Assembly (NCBI GenBank): GCA_020851795.1
Contig: JADZCA010000052.1
Coordinates: 1 to 64,000, forward strand
Direction: 5' to 3'
DNA length: 64,000 nucleotides
Source of the DNA: Planctomycetota bacterium
GTDB lineage: Bacteria; Planctomycetota; PLA2; JAEUHO01
The translations under genes and the position numbers were made by a program. The notes under the pieces were generated by a model. The model was not told the DNA's origin. It saw only the letters and a program-made list of their open reading frames with translations, and searched no databases. This document shows, one piece after another, positions 9,197 to 17,621 of the stretch; position 1 is the first letter of the stretch, and every line of letters begins with the position of its first letter.

Positions 9197-10264
9197 TCAG
9201 CGACCGGGGGCGCGTCGCCGCGCGCGCGTGGCGAGCACGACGGCGACCGCGGCGGCGAGCCCCGCCGCCGCCCCGGCGCCGAGCAGCGTCCACGACCGCC
9301 CGCCGTCGGAGCCGCCCGCGTCGCCGGCCGCCGAGGCGTCGAGCGGCGGGGCCGTCGGCTCGCGGGGCGGCGTCGAGAGCGCGAACGTGCCCACCGGCGG
9401 CGCGAACAGCGCGAGGCGCACGCCCGCGCGCGCGGCGAGCGCGAGCGTCGGGGCGACGTAGGCCCACGGCACCGCCGGGTCCACCACGAGCGCGATCGAG
9501 CCGGCCGACGCCGGGCGCGCGCGCAACCGCGCGTCGAACGCGCGCCAGGCGTCGTTGGCCGCGGCGAGCGCGTCGCCGCGCGCGTACGGGTCGCTCCCAC
9601 CGGGGAACGTCCACGCCACGTCGTCGCATGCGAGGACGTACGACGCGGCGGGGCCCGAGCCCTTCGCCGACCACGCGCAACGCACCACGTCGCGCCCGAG
9701 CGGCGACTCCTCGCTGGGCGTGAGCTCGACGCGGCCGTCGATCGCGCTCCACACCGCGACGCCGACGTCGACGCGGTCCACCGCCTCGCCTTCCGCGCGG
9801 GCGAACGCCAACAGCGTCGCGACCTCGCGGAACGGGCACATGCGGTCGGCGCGGACGAGGAGGCCCACCCACGGCCCGCGCCCCGCGTCGTGCCCCCGGC
9901 GCGCGGCACGTACGAAGTCGGCGAGGACCAGCCGGAGCAGCGCCACGCCGTCGTCGCCCGCCGGCAGCTCGTTCCCCTTGACGAGCAGCGAGCCCGACGC
10001 GAGCCGGTTGACGACCAGGCGCACCCGGGTGCGGTCCGCCGGCGCCTCGTCGAGGCCCGCCGCGTTCGCCTGGGGCAGGTCGAGCACCGCGAGCTCCCTG
10101 CGCGCCCCGAAGCGCGCCGACGGCCGCGCGAGGTCCGCGGGCCACCACGCCACCGCCGCGTCGCCGCCCGTCCGGGCGGCGGTCTCCGACCGCCCCTCGC
10201 ACGCCGCGACCGCCCCCCCGACGACGAGGGCGACGGCCACGGAGAGCGCCTTGAATCCCACCAT
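9197..10264 (-). CDS. Lipoprotein-like protein with two ExbD/TolR-like periplasmic modules
   Basis: 355 aa. The N-terminus is a signal with a lipobox-like VAAC at about residues 18-21, and there is a membrane anchor near the C-terminus (GAGAAAGLAAAVAVVLATRARRR). Two stretches look like the ExbD/TolR periplasmic fold: about 85-175 (RLVVNRLASGSLLVKGNEL ... GLLVRADRMCPFREVATLL) and about 255-310 (SIALVVDPAVPWAYVAPTL). The usual N-terminal single helix with its membrane Asp is not evident. No ExbB partner is adjacent. Divergent from a small membrane protein across 21 bp containing an inverted repeat. Confidence 0.55.
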   Translation of the reverse strand: MVGFKALSVAVALVVGGAVAACEGRSETAARTGGDAAVAWWPADLARPSARFGARRELAVLDLPQANAAGLDEAPADRTRVRLVVNRLASGSLLVKGNELPAGDDGVALLRLVLADFVRAARRGHDAGRGPWVGLLVRADRMCPFREVATLLAFARAEGEAVDRVDVGVAVWSAIDGRVELTPSEESPLGRDVVRCAWSAKGSGPAASYVLACDDVAWTFPGGSDPYARGDALAAANDAWRAFDARLRARPASAGSIALVVDPAVPWAYVAPTLALAARAGVRLALFAPPVGTFALSTPPREPTAPPLDASAAGDAGGSDGGRSWTLLGAGAAAGLAAAVAVVLATRARRRAPGR

Positions 10265-10280
10265 GTAGGGATTATCCTAC
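10263..10280. promoter_or_regulatory. Inverted repeat between divergent genes, operator-like
   Basis: TGTAGG and CCTACA arms flank an AT-rich 6-nt spacer (GATTAT). It is one of the most AT-rich spots in the region and overlaps the start codon of the ExbD-like gene and lies just 5 nt before the GTG of the membrane protein gene, so one bound repressor could control both. Confidence 0.4.
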
Positions 10281-10285
10281 AAGTC

Positions 10286-10768
10286 GTGCACTGGACCGTC
10301 AAGCCCGCTCCCGCCGCCGTGGCGCCCGTCGCGTGGCTGTGGAGCCCGCGGCTCGCGACGGTGTGGATGGTCTTCGTCCACGGGCTCGTGCTCTCGTTGT
10401 TCACGGCGCCGCTCCCGCTCTCGGGAGACCTCGAGCTCCACGTCGTGCTCTTCGCGGTCCTCGGGGCCACGAGCGTCCTCGCCCCCGCCGGGCGCGCGCT
10501 AGGGTGGGTCGGCGAGGGCACGGACGCCGCGCTCTCCGTGGCGGCGCTCGCGCTCGCGGGCCGGCACGCGGCGATCACGCTCGATCACGCCGTCGGCCTG
10601 TGGACGCGCGGCGACGGGAGCCCGCCGCCGCCGCTGCGCGCGCTCGGCGGGATCGGGCTCGACGTGCCCCTCGTCGCGTTCGGCTTCGGGATCGCGTTCA
10701 GCGTGACCACCACGGTGGCGGACGCGCTGCGCCGACGCGCGACGCCCGCGTGGGCGCGCGTCCGCTGA
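10286..10768 (+). CDS. Small integral membrane protein of unknown function
   Basis: 160 aa from a GTG start (VHWTVKPAP). Three or four hydrophobic segments are visible (about 28-48 VWMVFVHGLVLSLFTAPL, 56-75, 88-105, 132-152 VPLVAFGFGIAFSVTTTVA). No family recognised. It shares the operator-like inverted repeat with the divergent ExbD-like gene, suggesting joint regulation. Longer upstream reading frame is the complement of that gene and is rejected. Confidence 0.55.
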   Translation: MHWTVKPAPAAVAPVAWLWSPRLATVWMVFVHGLVLSLFTAPLPLSGDLELHVVLFAVLGATSVLAPAGRALGWVGEGTDAALSVAALALAGRHAAITLDHAVGLWTRGDGSPPPPLRALGGIGLDVPLVAFGFGIAFSVTTTVADALRRRATPAWARVR

Positions 10769-10845
10769 GCATGGCCCGCGGCGCGACGGTCCCGACCGAC
10801 GGGCGTCGCGCAGCGCCTTCGCTCGGCCGGCTCCGCGCTCTCGCG

Positions 10846-10851
10846 TAGGCT
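10846..10851 (+). promoter_or_regulatory. TAGGCT -10 box upstream of ftcD
   Basis: A TAGGCT box 29 nt before the ftcD ATG; predicted leader of about 22 nt with no clear ribosome site. Confidence 0.4.
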
Positions 10852-10880
10852 CGCCGCTCCGCCCCCGGACGATCTCCTCC

Positions 10881-11798
10881 ATGGCCGAGCCGCTGCTCGA
10901 GTGCGTCCCCAACGTCAGCGAAGGCCGCGACCCCGCGGTCGTCGAGGCGATCGCCCGCGCGTTCACCTCGGCCGGCGCGACGCGGCTCGACGTCGAGAGC
11001 GACCACGACCACCACCGCAGCGTCATCACGGTCGCGGGCTCGCACCGCGAGGTGGTCGACGGCGCCGTCGCCGGCGTGCGCGCCGCGGTGCGGCTGATCG
11101 ACCTCAATGACCACCGCGGCGCGCACCCCCGCATGGGCGCCGCCGACGTCGTGCCCTTCGTGCCGCTCGAGGGCGCCACGATGGCGCACGCCGTCGCGGC
11201 GGCGGAAGAGGCCGCCGAGCGCATCGCCCGCGAGCTCTCGGTCCCGACCTACCTCTACGGCGAGGCCGCGCGCCGCCCCGAGCGTCGCGACCTCGCCAAG
11301 GTGCGCGAGGGCCAGTTCGAGGGCATCCGCGAGGCGATCGTCTCCGACCCCGCGCGCGCGCCCGACTTCGGCCCGTCGGCCGTGCACCCCACCGCCGGCG
11401 CCTCCGCCGTCGGCGCGCGGTTCTTCCTCGTCGCGTTCAACGTCAACCTCGACACGCGCGACCTCGCGGTCGCCAAGCGGATCGCGAAGGAGGTCCGCGA
11501 GCGCGACGGCGGCCTGCCGGGCGTCAAGGCGCTGGGCTTCGACCTGCCGCAGAAGGAGTGGGTGCAGGTCTCGATGAACCTCGTGGACTTCCGCAGGACG
11601 TCGCCCGTGCAGGCGTTCGACGCCGTCGCGTCGCGCGCGGAGGCGCTCGGCGTGCGCGTCGCGGGCAGCGAGCTGGTCGGGCTGATCCCGCGCGCCGCGT
11701 GCCCGCCCGACTTCCCCTCGCGCGTCCGCCTCCTCGCGTTCGACCCCGACCAGGTGGTCGAGACGAGGCTCGAGAAGCGCCGGGGTCGGCCGTCGTGA
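10881..11798 (+). CDS. ftcD: Glutamate formimidoyltransferase
   Basis: 305 aa, the length of stand-alone bacterial formiminotransferases (the animal enzyme is fused to the cyclodeaminase). It moves the formimino group of N-formimino-glutamate to tetrahydrofolate, giving glutamate. Signature start LLECVPNVSEGRD, then VESDHDHHRSVITVAG, DLNDHRGAHPRMGAADVVPF and VKALGFDL with EWVQVSMNLVDF. Its stop overlaps the GTG of the next gene (GTGA). Together with hutU, hutI and fchA it completes histidine degradation to glutamate. Confidence 0.96.
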   Translation: MAEPLLECVPNVSEGRDPAVVEAIARAFTSAGATRLDVESDHDHHRSVITVAGSHREVVDGAVAGVRAAVRLIDLNDHRGAHPRMGAADVVPFVPLEGATMAHAVAAAEEAAERIARELSVPTYLYGEAARRPERRDLAKVREGQFEGIREAIVSDPARAPDFGPSAVHPTAGASAVGARFFLVAFNVNLDTRDLAVAKRIAKEVRERDGGLPGVKALGFDLPQKEWVQVSMNLVDFRRTSPVQAFDAVASRAEALGVRVAGSELVGLIPRAACPPDFPSRVRLLAFDPDQVVETRLEKRRGRPS

Positions 11799-12430
11799 CG
11801 GGGGTGGTCGGGGGGGCGCGGGGGCCGGAGGGGACGCGGGCCGTCCTCTTCGACCTCGACGGCGTGCTCGTGGACTCCTACGACGCGTGGTTCGCGGTCG
11901 TCAACGAGACGGCGCGCGGGTTCGGGCTGCCCGAGGTGTCGGCGACGACCTTCCGCGCGACGTTCGGGCAAGGGCTCGACGCGGACGTGCGCAACCTCTA
12001 CGCGGGGCGCCCGCGGCGCGAGGTCGAGGTGGCCTACGAGCGCGGGATGCGGGCGCAAGCGCAGACGATCCGCGTGAACCCCGAGGGTCTGCCCGCGCTG
12101 ACCGCGCTGCGCGCCTCCGGCGTGCGGACGGCGTGCGTGACGAACACGCAGGACGGGCTCGCGCAGGCGGTGCTCGACGCGGCGGGCCTGCGCACGGGCT
12201 TCGACGTCGTCGCCGCCACGCGCGTCGGCCTGCGCGAGAAGCCTGCGCCCGACCTGCTCCACGCCGCGCTCGCCGCGCTCGGCGTGCCTGCGCGCGCCGC
12301 GTGCATGGTCGGCGACTCACGCTACGACGCCGAGGCGGCCGCCGCCGCGGGCGTCGCGTACGTGCGCTACGACCTGCGCGAGGGCGGGTCGCTCCGCGCC
12401 ACGCTGCGCGCCGCCACGGGCGTGGGGTAG
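11795..12430 (+). CDS. HAD-superfamily hydrolase (phosphoglycolate phosphatase/beta-phosphoglucomutase-like)
   Basis: 211 aa. All four HAD motifs are visible: FDLDGVLVDS (nucleophile and general acid Asp), TNTQDG, REKPAPDLL with the Lys, and MVGDSRYDAEAAAAAG. A helical cap lies between motifs 1 and 2 (C1 type). It begins with GTG overlapping the ftcD stop, so it is translationally coupled to the folate step although its substrate is unknown. The longer upstream frame lies within ftcD and is rejected. Confidence 0.85.
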   Translation: MTGVVGGARGPEGTRAVLFDLDGVLVDSYDAWFAVVNETARGFGLPEVSATTFRATFGQGLDADVRNLYAGRPRREVEVAYERGMRAQAQTIRVNPEGLPALTALRASGVRTACVTNTQDGLAQAVLDAAGLRTGFDVVAATRVGLREKPAPDLLHAALAALGVPARAACMVGDSRYDAEAAAAAGVAYVRYDLREGGSLRATLRAATGVG

Positions 12431-12528
12431 CGGGTCGCGCGTCGCGCCGGGCGCCGCCGCGCCCCCGCCGATCGTGGGCGTGCAGGCGACGGGCGCCTTT
12501 CATGGCGCGTCGTCCCCGGAGCCCGCCG

Positions 12529-13203
12529 ATGTCCTTTGCCGACCACACCGTCGCCGGTTTCCTCACCGCGCTGGGCAGCGACGCCCCGACGCCCGGGGGC
12601 GGCACGGGCGCGGCCGTCGTCGGCGCCGCGGGCGCGTCGCTCGTGCGGATGCTCGCGATGCTCACGGTCGGCCGGCCCAAGTTCGCCGCGGCCGAGGCGA
12701 CGATGCAGGCCGTGGCCGCGCAGGCCGGGGAGAACGCGCAGCGGCTGCTCGCGCTCGCCGACGCCGACGCGAAGGCCTACGACGCGGTGTCGGCGGCGAT
12801 GAAGCTCCCGAAGGCGACGGAGGCGGAGCAGGCCGCCCGCAAGGCCGCGATCCAGGCCGCCCTCCAGGGCGCGATCGAGCCGCCGCTGCGCGTGATGGAG
12901 CTCTGCCTCGACACGATCAGCCTCGCCAAGCTCGCGGTCGCGCAGGGCAACCCGAACGCGGTCTCCGACGGCGCGGCCGGTGCGGAGTTCGCGCGGTCGG
13001 CGATGAACGTCGCCGCCTACAACGTGCGCATCAACCTCGTCGGCGTGACCGACGAGAAGTACGCGAAGGACATGCGCACGCGGCTCGACGAGATGGTCTA
13101 CATGGGCTCGACGGCCGCCGCGGAGATCGACAGCCGCGTGCAGGACCTGTGGAAGCCCAAGCCGAAGACGCCGCCTCCCGCCCCGGGTGCCGCCCGGGCG
13201 TAG
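12529..13203 (+). CDS. fchA: Formiminotetrahydrofolate cyclodeaminase
   Basis: 224-aa all-helical protein of the FTCD_C family. It converts 5-formimino-THF to 5,10-methenyl-THF plus ammonia. The N-terminal TVAGFLTALGSDAPTPGGGTGAAVVGAAGASL is the diagnostic motif; MNVAAYNVRINL near residue 165 is also typical. The start with GGAG 7 nt upstream is preferred over an ATG 9 codons earlier that adds an Arg/Pro-rich tail. Together with ftcD it makes a two-protein version of the mammalian bifunctional enzyme. Confidence 0.93.
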   Translation: MSFADHTVAGFLTALGSDAPTPGGGTGAAVVGAAGASLVRMLAMLTVGRPKFAAAEATMQAVAAQAGENAQRLLALADADAKAYDAVSAAMKLPKATEAEQAARKAAIQAALQGAIEPPLRVMELCLDTISLAKLAVAQGNPNAVSDGAAGAEFARSAMNVAAYNVRINLVGVTDEKYAKDMRTRLDEMVYMGSTAAAEIDSRVQDLWKPKPKTPPPAPGAARA

Positions 13204-13284
13204 CCCTCCGGGGCGCCGCGACGCGCGGGCGGTTCGGCGGCGCCCGGTCGGACACGAGACGCTTTCGCGCCCTGCGCGACGCGG

Positions 13285-13290
13285 TAGGAT
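13285..13290 (+). promoter_or_regulatory. TAGGAT -10 box of the 13.3-kb leader transcript
   Basis: The same GGTAGGATC context precedes the ABC ATPase gene and mutS. Predicted start near 13297, giving a transcript of about 230 nt up to the terminator. Confidence 0.45.
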
Positions 13291-13408
13291 CCGGGTCGTG
13301 CGCCGGCCAGGGGCCGCGAGGCCTCTGCGGGGCCGGAGCAGGCGGGCCGACGGGCCCCGCTCCCGCGTCTACGGGGCCGCAAGGCCCTGATCGAAGGGAG
13401 GTGATCCG

Positions 13409-13444
13409 ATGAGTCGCCGTGGCTTGCGAGGCTCGACCTCGTAG
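13409..13444 (+). CDS. Possible 11-residue leader peptide
   Basis: ATG to TAG encodes MSRRGLRGSTS. It is preceded by the best ribosome site in the window, AGGGAGGTGATC at 13395-13406, which matches the anti-Shine-Dalgarno complement at 11 of 12 bases, where most genes here have none. It sits in a short unit with its own -10 box and a terminator, and GGCCGAC/GTCGGCC arms at about 13449-13478 could form an alternative hairpin. A leader peptide or a small RNA with a translated segment are both possible; no downstream same-strand gene follows. Confidence 0.35.
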   Translation: MSRRGLRGSTS

Positions 13445-13492
13445 GACTGGCCGACGGGCCGGACACCAGTGGTCGGCCTTTCGAAGACACGT

Positions 13493-13526
13493 GGGCGGGT
13501 CCCCTCGCCTTGGGGGGGCCCGCCCG
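13493..13526 (+). terminator. GC-rich hairpin terminator with short T run
   Basis: GGGCGGG pairs with CCCGCCC around an inner CCCC/GGGG stem, followed by GTTCGTTT. Ends the short leader transcript. Confidence 0.55.
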
Positions 13527-13790
13527 TTCGTTTCCGCCGTGCTGCTCCGGGCTCGCAGGGGAGCGTGATCGGAGGGTCGGAAGGCCCCGACGGACTGACG
13601 GGGACGCGGGCTCAAGATCGCAGAAGCCCTAGCGCTCACCCGGGCACGGCGGGAGGGCGGGCACGGCGTCGCGGATGGGCGTCCGACCCCCGGCGGACGA
13701 CGGGCGCGATCGGCGCCGTGCTGCTCCGGGTTCGCGGGGGAGCGCAGCGCGGTGCCAGAGCGCAGCGCGGTGCGGGTCGCGGGCGCTGCG

Positions 13791-16484
13791 TCAGGGCAGC
13801 GGGACCGAGACCGTGGTCGTGGCGCCGACGGGCGCGTCCACCTCGACGGGCGCCGACGTGCGGCCCTCGCGCGCGACCACGACGCGCACACGGCCCGGCT
13901 CCACGCCGACGACGTCGGCGAACGCGACGTCGGCGGCCGAACGCACGACGCCCGCGAGCGTGCCGCGGCACGAGGGGCCGCCCGCGACCGGCACGACCTC
14001 CACCGCAGCCGTCCACGAGCCGCGCGCGGCCCCCGCCCCCGTCGCCTCGACCCGCACCGCCGCCGTCCGCACCAGCCGCACGTCGAGCGTCGTGGGCTGC
14101 GTGCCCGTCAAGACCGCCGACGTTGTCCGCGAGCGCACGTAGCGCCCCTCGAGTTCGACCGTCACCCGCCCCTCGTCGAGGCCGTCCACGACGTACATCC
14201 CCCGAGGATCCGTCGTCGCCGTCCGATCGGCCACCCGCACGCGCACGTCGTCGATGCCCGAACCCGCCGCGTCCTCCACCCGACCGCGCAACGACGCCCC
14301 GCGCACGAGACGCACCACCGCCGGGTCGCCGTCGCGGGGCAGCACGACGCGGGGGAGCCGCACCGTCCGGTAGCCCTCCGCCACGACCGAGAGCTCGTAG
14401 GTGCCCGGCGCCAACGGCTCCGCCGAGACGAAACGCCCCTCCTCGTTGGCGCTGCCCGGGTCCGCGGCGATCCGACGACCGAACCCCCGCTCGCCGAGCA
14501 CCTCCACCGACACCGTGCCCAGCGCGACCGGCACCGGGAACCCCGTGGCCGCGTCCACGAGCACGAGCGCGACGTGCAGCCGCGCCTGCTCGTCGCGGCG
14601 CACCGCGACCCACCGCAGCCCGTCGTCCCCCGCGCGCACCTCGGCGTCGCCGCCGACCAACGTCCACGCGTCGTCCTCGACCGACACCGAGATCGCCTCC
14701 CCGACGGGCAGGTGGCGGAAGCGGAACGCGCCGTCGGCGTCGGTCTCGACGACGGGCCCGTAGTCGCCGCAGCCGTCGTAGATCGTCAGCAGGTGGAGCC
14801 GCACCCGCGCGGGCGAGCCGTCGAGCCGGACCACGCGTCCGCTCGCCTCCCCCGCCGGCAACGTCACGACGACGAGACGGCCCGCCGCGAGGTCGGTCGT
14901 CGTCGGCCGCACCACCACCGGCGCCGACGCGGGCGCCGACACCAACGCGGTGACGCCTTCGCGCGGCACGCCGTCGAGCCGCGCGTGGCCGCTCGCGTCG
15001 GTGCCGACCGAACCCACCTCGGTCACGACGCTGCCCAGCGCCGCGGAGACCTTCACCTCGGCGCCACCGACCGCGCCGCCCTGCGCGTCGAGCACCCGCA
15101 CCGAGAACGTCCCCGACCGGTCCGGCAGCGTCAGCGTCAGCGGGCCCCTCGCGACGTCGTCGGGGACGGTCACCGTCCGTGCGACGAGGTGGCGGAAGGT
15201 GACGGCGTCCACGACCGCGAACCACCAGCTCCCCGCGGGCAGCGGCCCCACCGCGAACGTGCCGTCCGGCGCGACGGCCACGGGCGCCGGATCGTCGCCG
15301 CGAGACGAGCGCCCGTCGAGGCGCATGCTCTCGACCCGCAGCGCGCCGAGCCCGCGCGCGTCCACGGCGACGACGCGCCCCTCGACCCGCACGCCCGGCA
15401 CGAGCGTGAGCTCGACGTGCGTCGTCGCGCCGGGCTCGGGGAGCGACGCCAGGTCGAAGCGCGTCGTCGGCCACCCCGCGGCCCGCGCGACGATCCACGC
15501 CCCGTCGAACTCGCCGTCGAAGCGGTCGTCCCCGCGGTCGGCGAGCGGCACGTTCGCGAAACGGAAACGCCCCGCCCCGTCGGTCGTCGCCTCGCGCCGG
15601 TAGGACTCGACGACGTCGAGCCGCAGGCTCGCCCCCGCGACCCCGGCGCCCGAGGCGTCGCGCAGCGTGCCCTCGACCGTCCCGCCGCGCGCGAGCCGCA
15701 CCTCGACGTCGGTCCCGTCCCGCGGCACCGAGATCCCGCGCACGGTGACGGGGGCGTGCTCCCGCGGCTGCACGATCAGCGCCGCGGGACCACCCTCCGT
15801 CGAGAGCGTCGCCGCCCCGCGCGCGTCGGTGACCGCCTCGTCGGAAGGGGCCGGGTCGAGCGCGTGCGTGAAGACCGCGCGCATGACCTCGCCCGACACG
15901 GCGCGGACGCTCGCGCCGGCCACCGGCGCCGCCGTCGCCGCGTCGAGCAGGCGCACGCGCAACGGGCACGCCGGGACCAGCACGATCCGCGTCTCGCGTC
16001 CCGCCTCGACGAACGCCTCGGCGCCGCGGTGGACGAACCCCGACGCCGACGCACGGCACCACGCGCCGCGCTCGCCGGCCGGCAGCGGCAACCGGAAGCG
16101 CCCGTCGCGGCCGGTCGTGACGCGAAGGACGGGCACGCCCTCGCGCGTCCGTCGCTCGACGGCCGCGTCGGCCACGGGGCGCTCGGCGTCGTCCACCACG
16201 ATCCCGACGCCCTCACGGGCGGCGTCGGTCGGCACGAGGTCGCGGGCCGGGCCGTCGCCTTTCGCCGCGGCCGGCGCGCCCGATCGACCGCCGGTCGCGC
16301 GCGCCCCGTCGGCCGTCGCCACCAGCGGCGGGCCCGCGACCGCCGCGGGCCCCGCGCCGTCGCGCGGGTCGCGCGCCTCGTCCTCGCCGTCGAGCGGGCC
16401 CGACCGCGAGAGGACGAGCGCGAGCCCCGCCGCCACGGCGAGCGCGACCGCCAGCCCCACGATGCTCGCCCGTCGTCGGTCCAT
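13791..16484 (-). CDS. Membrane-anchored protein with many carboxypeptidase-regulatory-like repeats
   Basis: 897 aa. After MDRRRASI a single hydrophobic segment (VGLAVALAVAAGLALVLS) anchors the protein, followed by a 60-residue disordered linker. From about residue 90 to the end the sequence is a chain of about eight or nine beta-sandwich modules of 70-100 residues with the CarboxypepD_reg/Cna-B pattern: GxVxDaxGxPVaGAxVxv..., DGRFRLPLPAG, GRFRFANVPL, GAFRFRHLPVGE, GMYVVDGLDEG. No enzyme domain is seen. It is probably a surface or periplasmic structural protein. A GGAGGTG ribosome site fixes the start; upstream frame is antisense to the ABC gene. Confidence 0.82.
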   Translation of the reverse strand: MDRRRASIVGLAVALAVAAGLALVLSRSGPLDGEDEARDPRDGAGPAAVAGPPLVATADGARATGGRSGAPAAAKGDGPARDLVPTDAAREGVGIVVDDAERPVADAAVERRTREGVPVLRVTTGRDGRFRLPLPAGERGAWCRASASGFVHRGAEAFVEAGRETRIVLVPACPLRVRLLDAATAAPVAGASVRAVSGEVMRAVFTHALDPAPSDEAVTDARGAATLSTEGGPAALIVQPREHAPVTVRGISVPRDGTDVEVRLARGGTVEGTLRDASGAGVAGASLRLDVVESYRREATTDGAGRFRFANVPLADRGDDRFDGEFDGAWIVARAAGWPTTRFDLASLPEPGATTHVELTLVPGVRVEGRVVAVDARGLGALRVESMRLDGRSSRGDDPAPVAVAPDGTFAVGPLPAGSWWFAVVDAVTFRHLVARTVTVPDDVARGPLTLTLPDRSGTFSVRVLDAQGGAVGGAEVKVSAALGSVVTEVGSVGTDASGHARLDGVPREGVTALVSAPASAPVVVRPTTTDLAAGRLVVVTLPAGEASGRVVRLDGSPARVRLHLLTIYDGCGDYGPVVETDADGAFRFRHLPVGEAISVSVEDDAWTLVGGDAEVRAGDDGLRWVAVRRDEQARLHVALVLVDAATGFPVPVALGTVSVEVLGERGFGRRIAADPGSANEEGRFVSAEPLAPGTYELSVVAEGYRTVRLPRVVLPRDGDPAVVRLVRGASLRGRVEDAAGSGIDDVRVRVADRTATTDPRGMYVVDGLDEGRVTVELEGRYVRSRTTSAVLTGTQPTTLDVRLVRTAAVRVEATGAGAARGSWTAAVEVVPVAGGPSCRGTLAGVVRSAADVAFADVVGVEPGRVRVVVAREGRTSAPVEVDAPVGATTTVSVPLP

Positions 16485-16690
16485 CGCACCTCCGCGCCGC
16501 GGCGCGACCGCGCGCCACCGTAGCCGAATCCGCGCCGCGTGGGGCCCCGACGACCGCGGCCCGGTCGGGCGCTCCGCCCGCGCCGTCGCCCTCGCTCGTC
16601 CCCCGGAGCCGCCCCGCGACCGCCCGCGGGGCGCGTGCGCGGCGGCCGCCGCGGGGGGCGCGCGGACGCGCGGGGTCCCCTGCGGGCCGG

Positions 16691-16696
16691 TAGGAT
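16691..16696 (+). promoter_or_regulatory. TAGGAT -10 box, leaderless start of the ABC ATPase gene
   Basis: The box ends 7 nt before GTG at 16704, the normal distance from a -10 box to the transcription start, so the mRNA should begin at the start codon. No -35 match stands out. Confidence 0.55.
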
Positions 16697-16703
16697 CCCG
16701 CGG

Positions 16704-17621
16704 GTGAGCGATCCCGTCCTCGAGGTGCGCGGCCTGACGAAGCGCTACGGCGCCGTCGAGGCGCTCAAGGGCTTCGACCTGACGGTCGGGCGCGGCTCGA
16801 TCTACGGGTTCATCGGCCCCAACGGCGCCGGCAAGACGACCACGATCCGCATCGTGGCGGGGCTCGTGCGGCCCACGTCGGGCGAGGTGCGCCTGCACGG
16901 CGTGGACCTGCGCCGCAACCGCCTCGCCGCGGCGCGCGGGCTGCGCACGCTCGTCGAGGTGCCCGCGTTCTACCCGGGCCTCTCGGGCCGCCAGAACCTG
17001 ACGATCTTCGCCCGGCTCTCCGGTGCCGACGACGCCGACGTGAAGCGCCTGCTCGCGCGCGTCCGGCTCGAGCACGCGCAGGACCGGCGCGTCGGCGGCT
17101 ACTCGCTCGGCATGCGCCAGCGCCTCGGCATCGCGCAGGCGCTGCTCGGCCGCCCCGACCTCGTGGTGCTCGACGAGCCGATGAACGGCCTCGACCCCGC
17201 GGGCATGCACGAGATGCGCGAGCTGATCCGCGAGGAGAACCGCGAGCGCGGCGTGACCTTCTTCCTCTCGAGCCACCTCCTCGACGACATCCAGCGCCTG
17301 TGCGACCGCATCGGGATCCTGCACAAGGGACGCCTCGTCGCGGAGGGGCGCATCGACGACCTGCTCTCCTCGGCCGTGACCGGCTTCCGGCTCCGCTGCG
17401 AACGCCCGCCCGACGCGCTCGCGGCGCTCGCGCGCGCGCTGCCCGAGGCGAAGGCCCGGCTCGACGGCGACGGCACGATCCACGCCGACGGCGACACCGC
17501 GGTGCTGCCGCGCCTGCACCACGCCCTGCTCGCCGCGGGCCACCCCGTCGTCGAGCTCTACCCCGTCCGCGCGTCGCTCGAGGCCTACTTCCTCGACCTC
17601 ACCGAGGGGGTGATGGGATGA
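16704..17621 (+). CDS. ABC transporter ATP-binding protein (ABC-2 type export)
   Basis: 305 aa. Nucleotide-binding domain with Walker A GPNGAGKTT (about 37-45), signature YSLGMRQRL, Walker B LVVLDEPMNGLD and the H-loop in FLSSHLLDD. The last 80 residues form a small regulatory/C-terminal domain (LDGDGTIHADGDTAVLPRLHHAL). The closest pattern is the YxlF/BcrA-like daunorubicin or bacitracin exporter group. The gene starts GTG next to a TAGGAT box without ribosome site and overlaps the permease gene by ATGA, so the two make one exporter. Cargo unknown. Confidence 0.93.
   Translation: MSDPVLEVRGLTKRYGAVEALKGFDLTVGRGSIYGFIGPNGAGKTTTIRIVAGLVRPTSGEVRLHGVDLRRNRLAAARGLRTLVEVPAFYPGLSGRQNLTIFARLSGADDADVKRLLARVRLEHAQDRRVGGYSLGMRQRLGIAQALLGRPDLVVLDEPMNGLDPAGMHEMRELIREENRERGVTFFLSSHLLDDIQRLCDRIGILHKGRLVAEGRIDDLLSSAVTGFRLRCERPPDALAALARALPEAKARLDGDGTIHADGDTAVLPRLHHALLAAGHPVVELYPVRASLEAYFLDLTEGVMG

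Larger units (their letters stand above)
13204..13790. other. 587-bp intergenic region with a promoter, tiny ORF and terminator
   Basis: The part from 13285 to 13526 carries a -10 box, a tiny ORF and a terminator, listed separately. From about 13530 to 13790 I see only GC-rich sequence with two copies of GCCGTGCTGCTCCGGG (13536 and 13716) and a short tandem GAGCGCAGCGCGGTGC; no gene. Confidence 0.5.

Noticed and set aside
13395..13410. Possible 16S rRNA 3'-end remnant (minus strand)
   Set aside because: Only the anti-Shine-Dalgarno dozen bases match; no other 16S sequence is present, so it is a ribosome-binding site.
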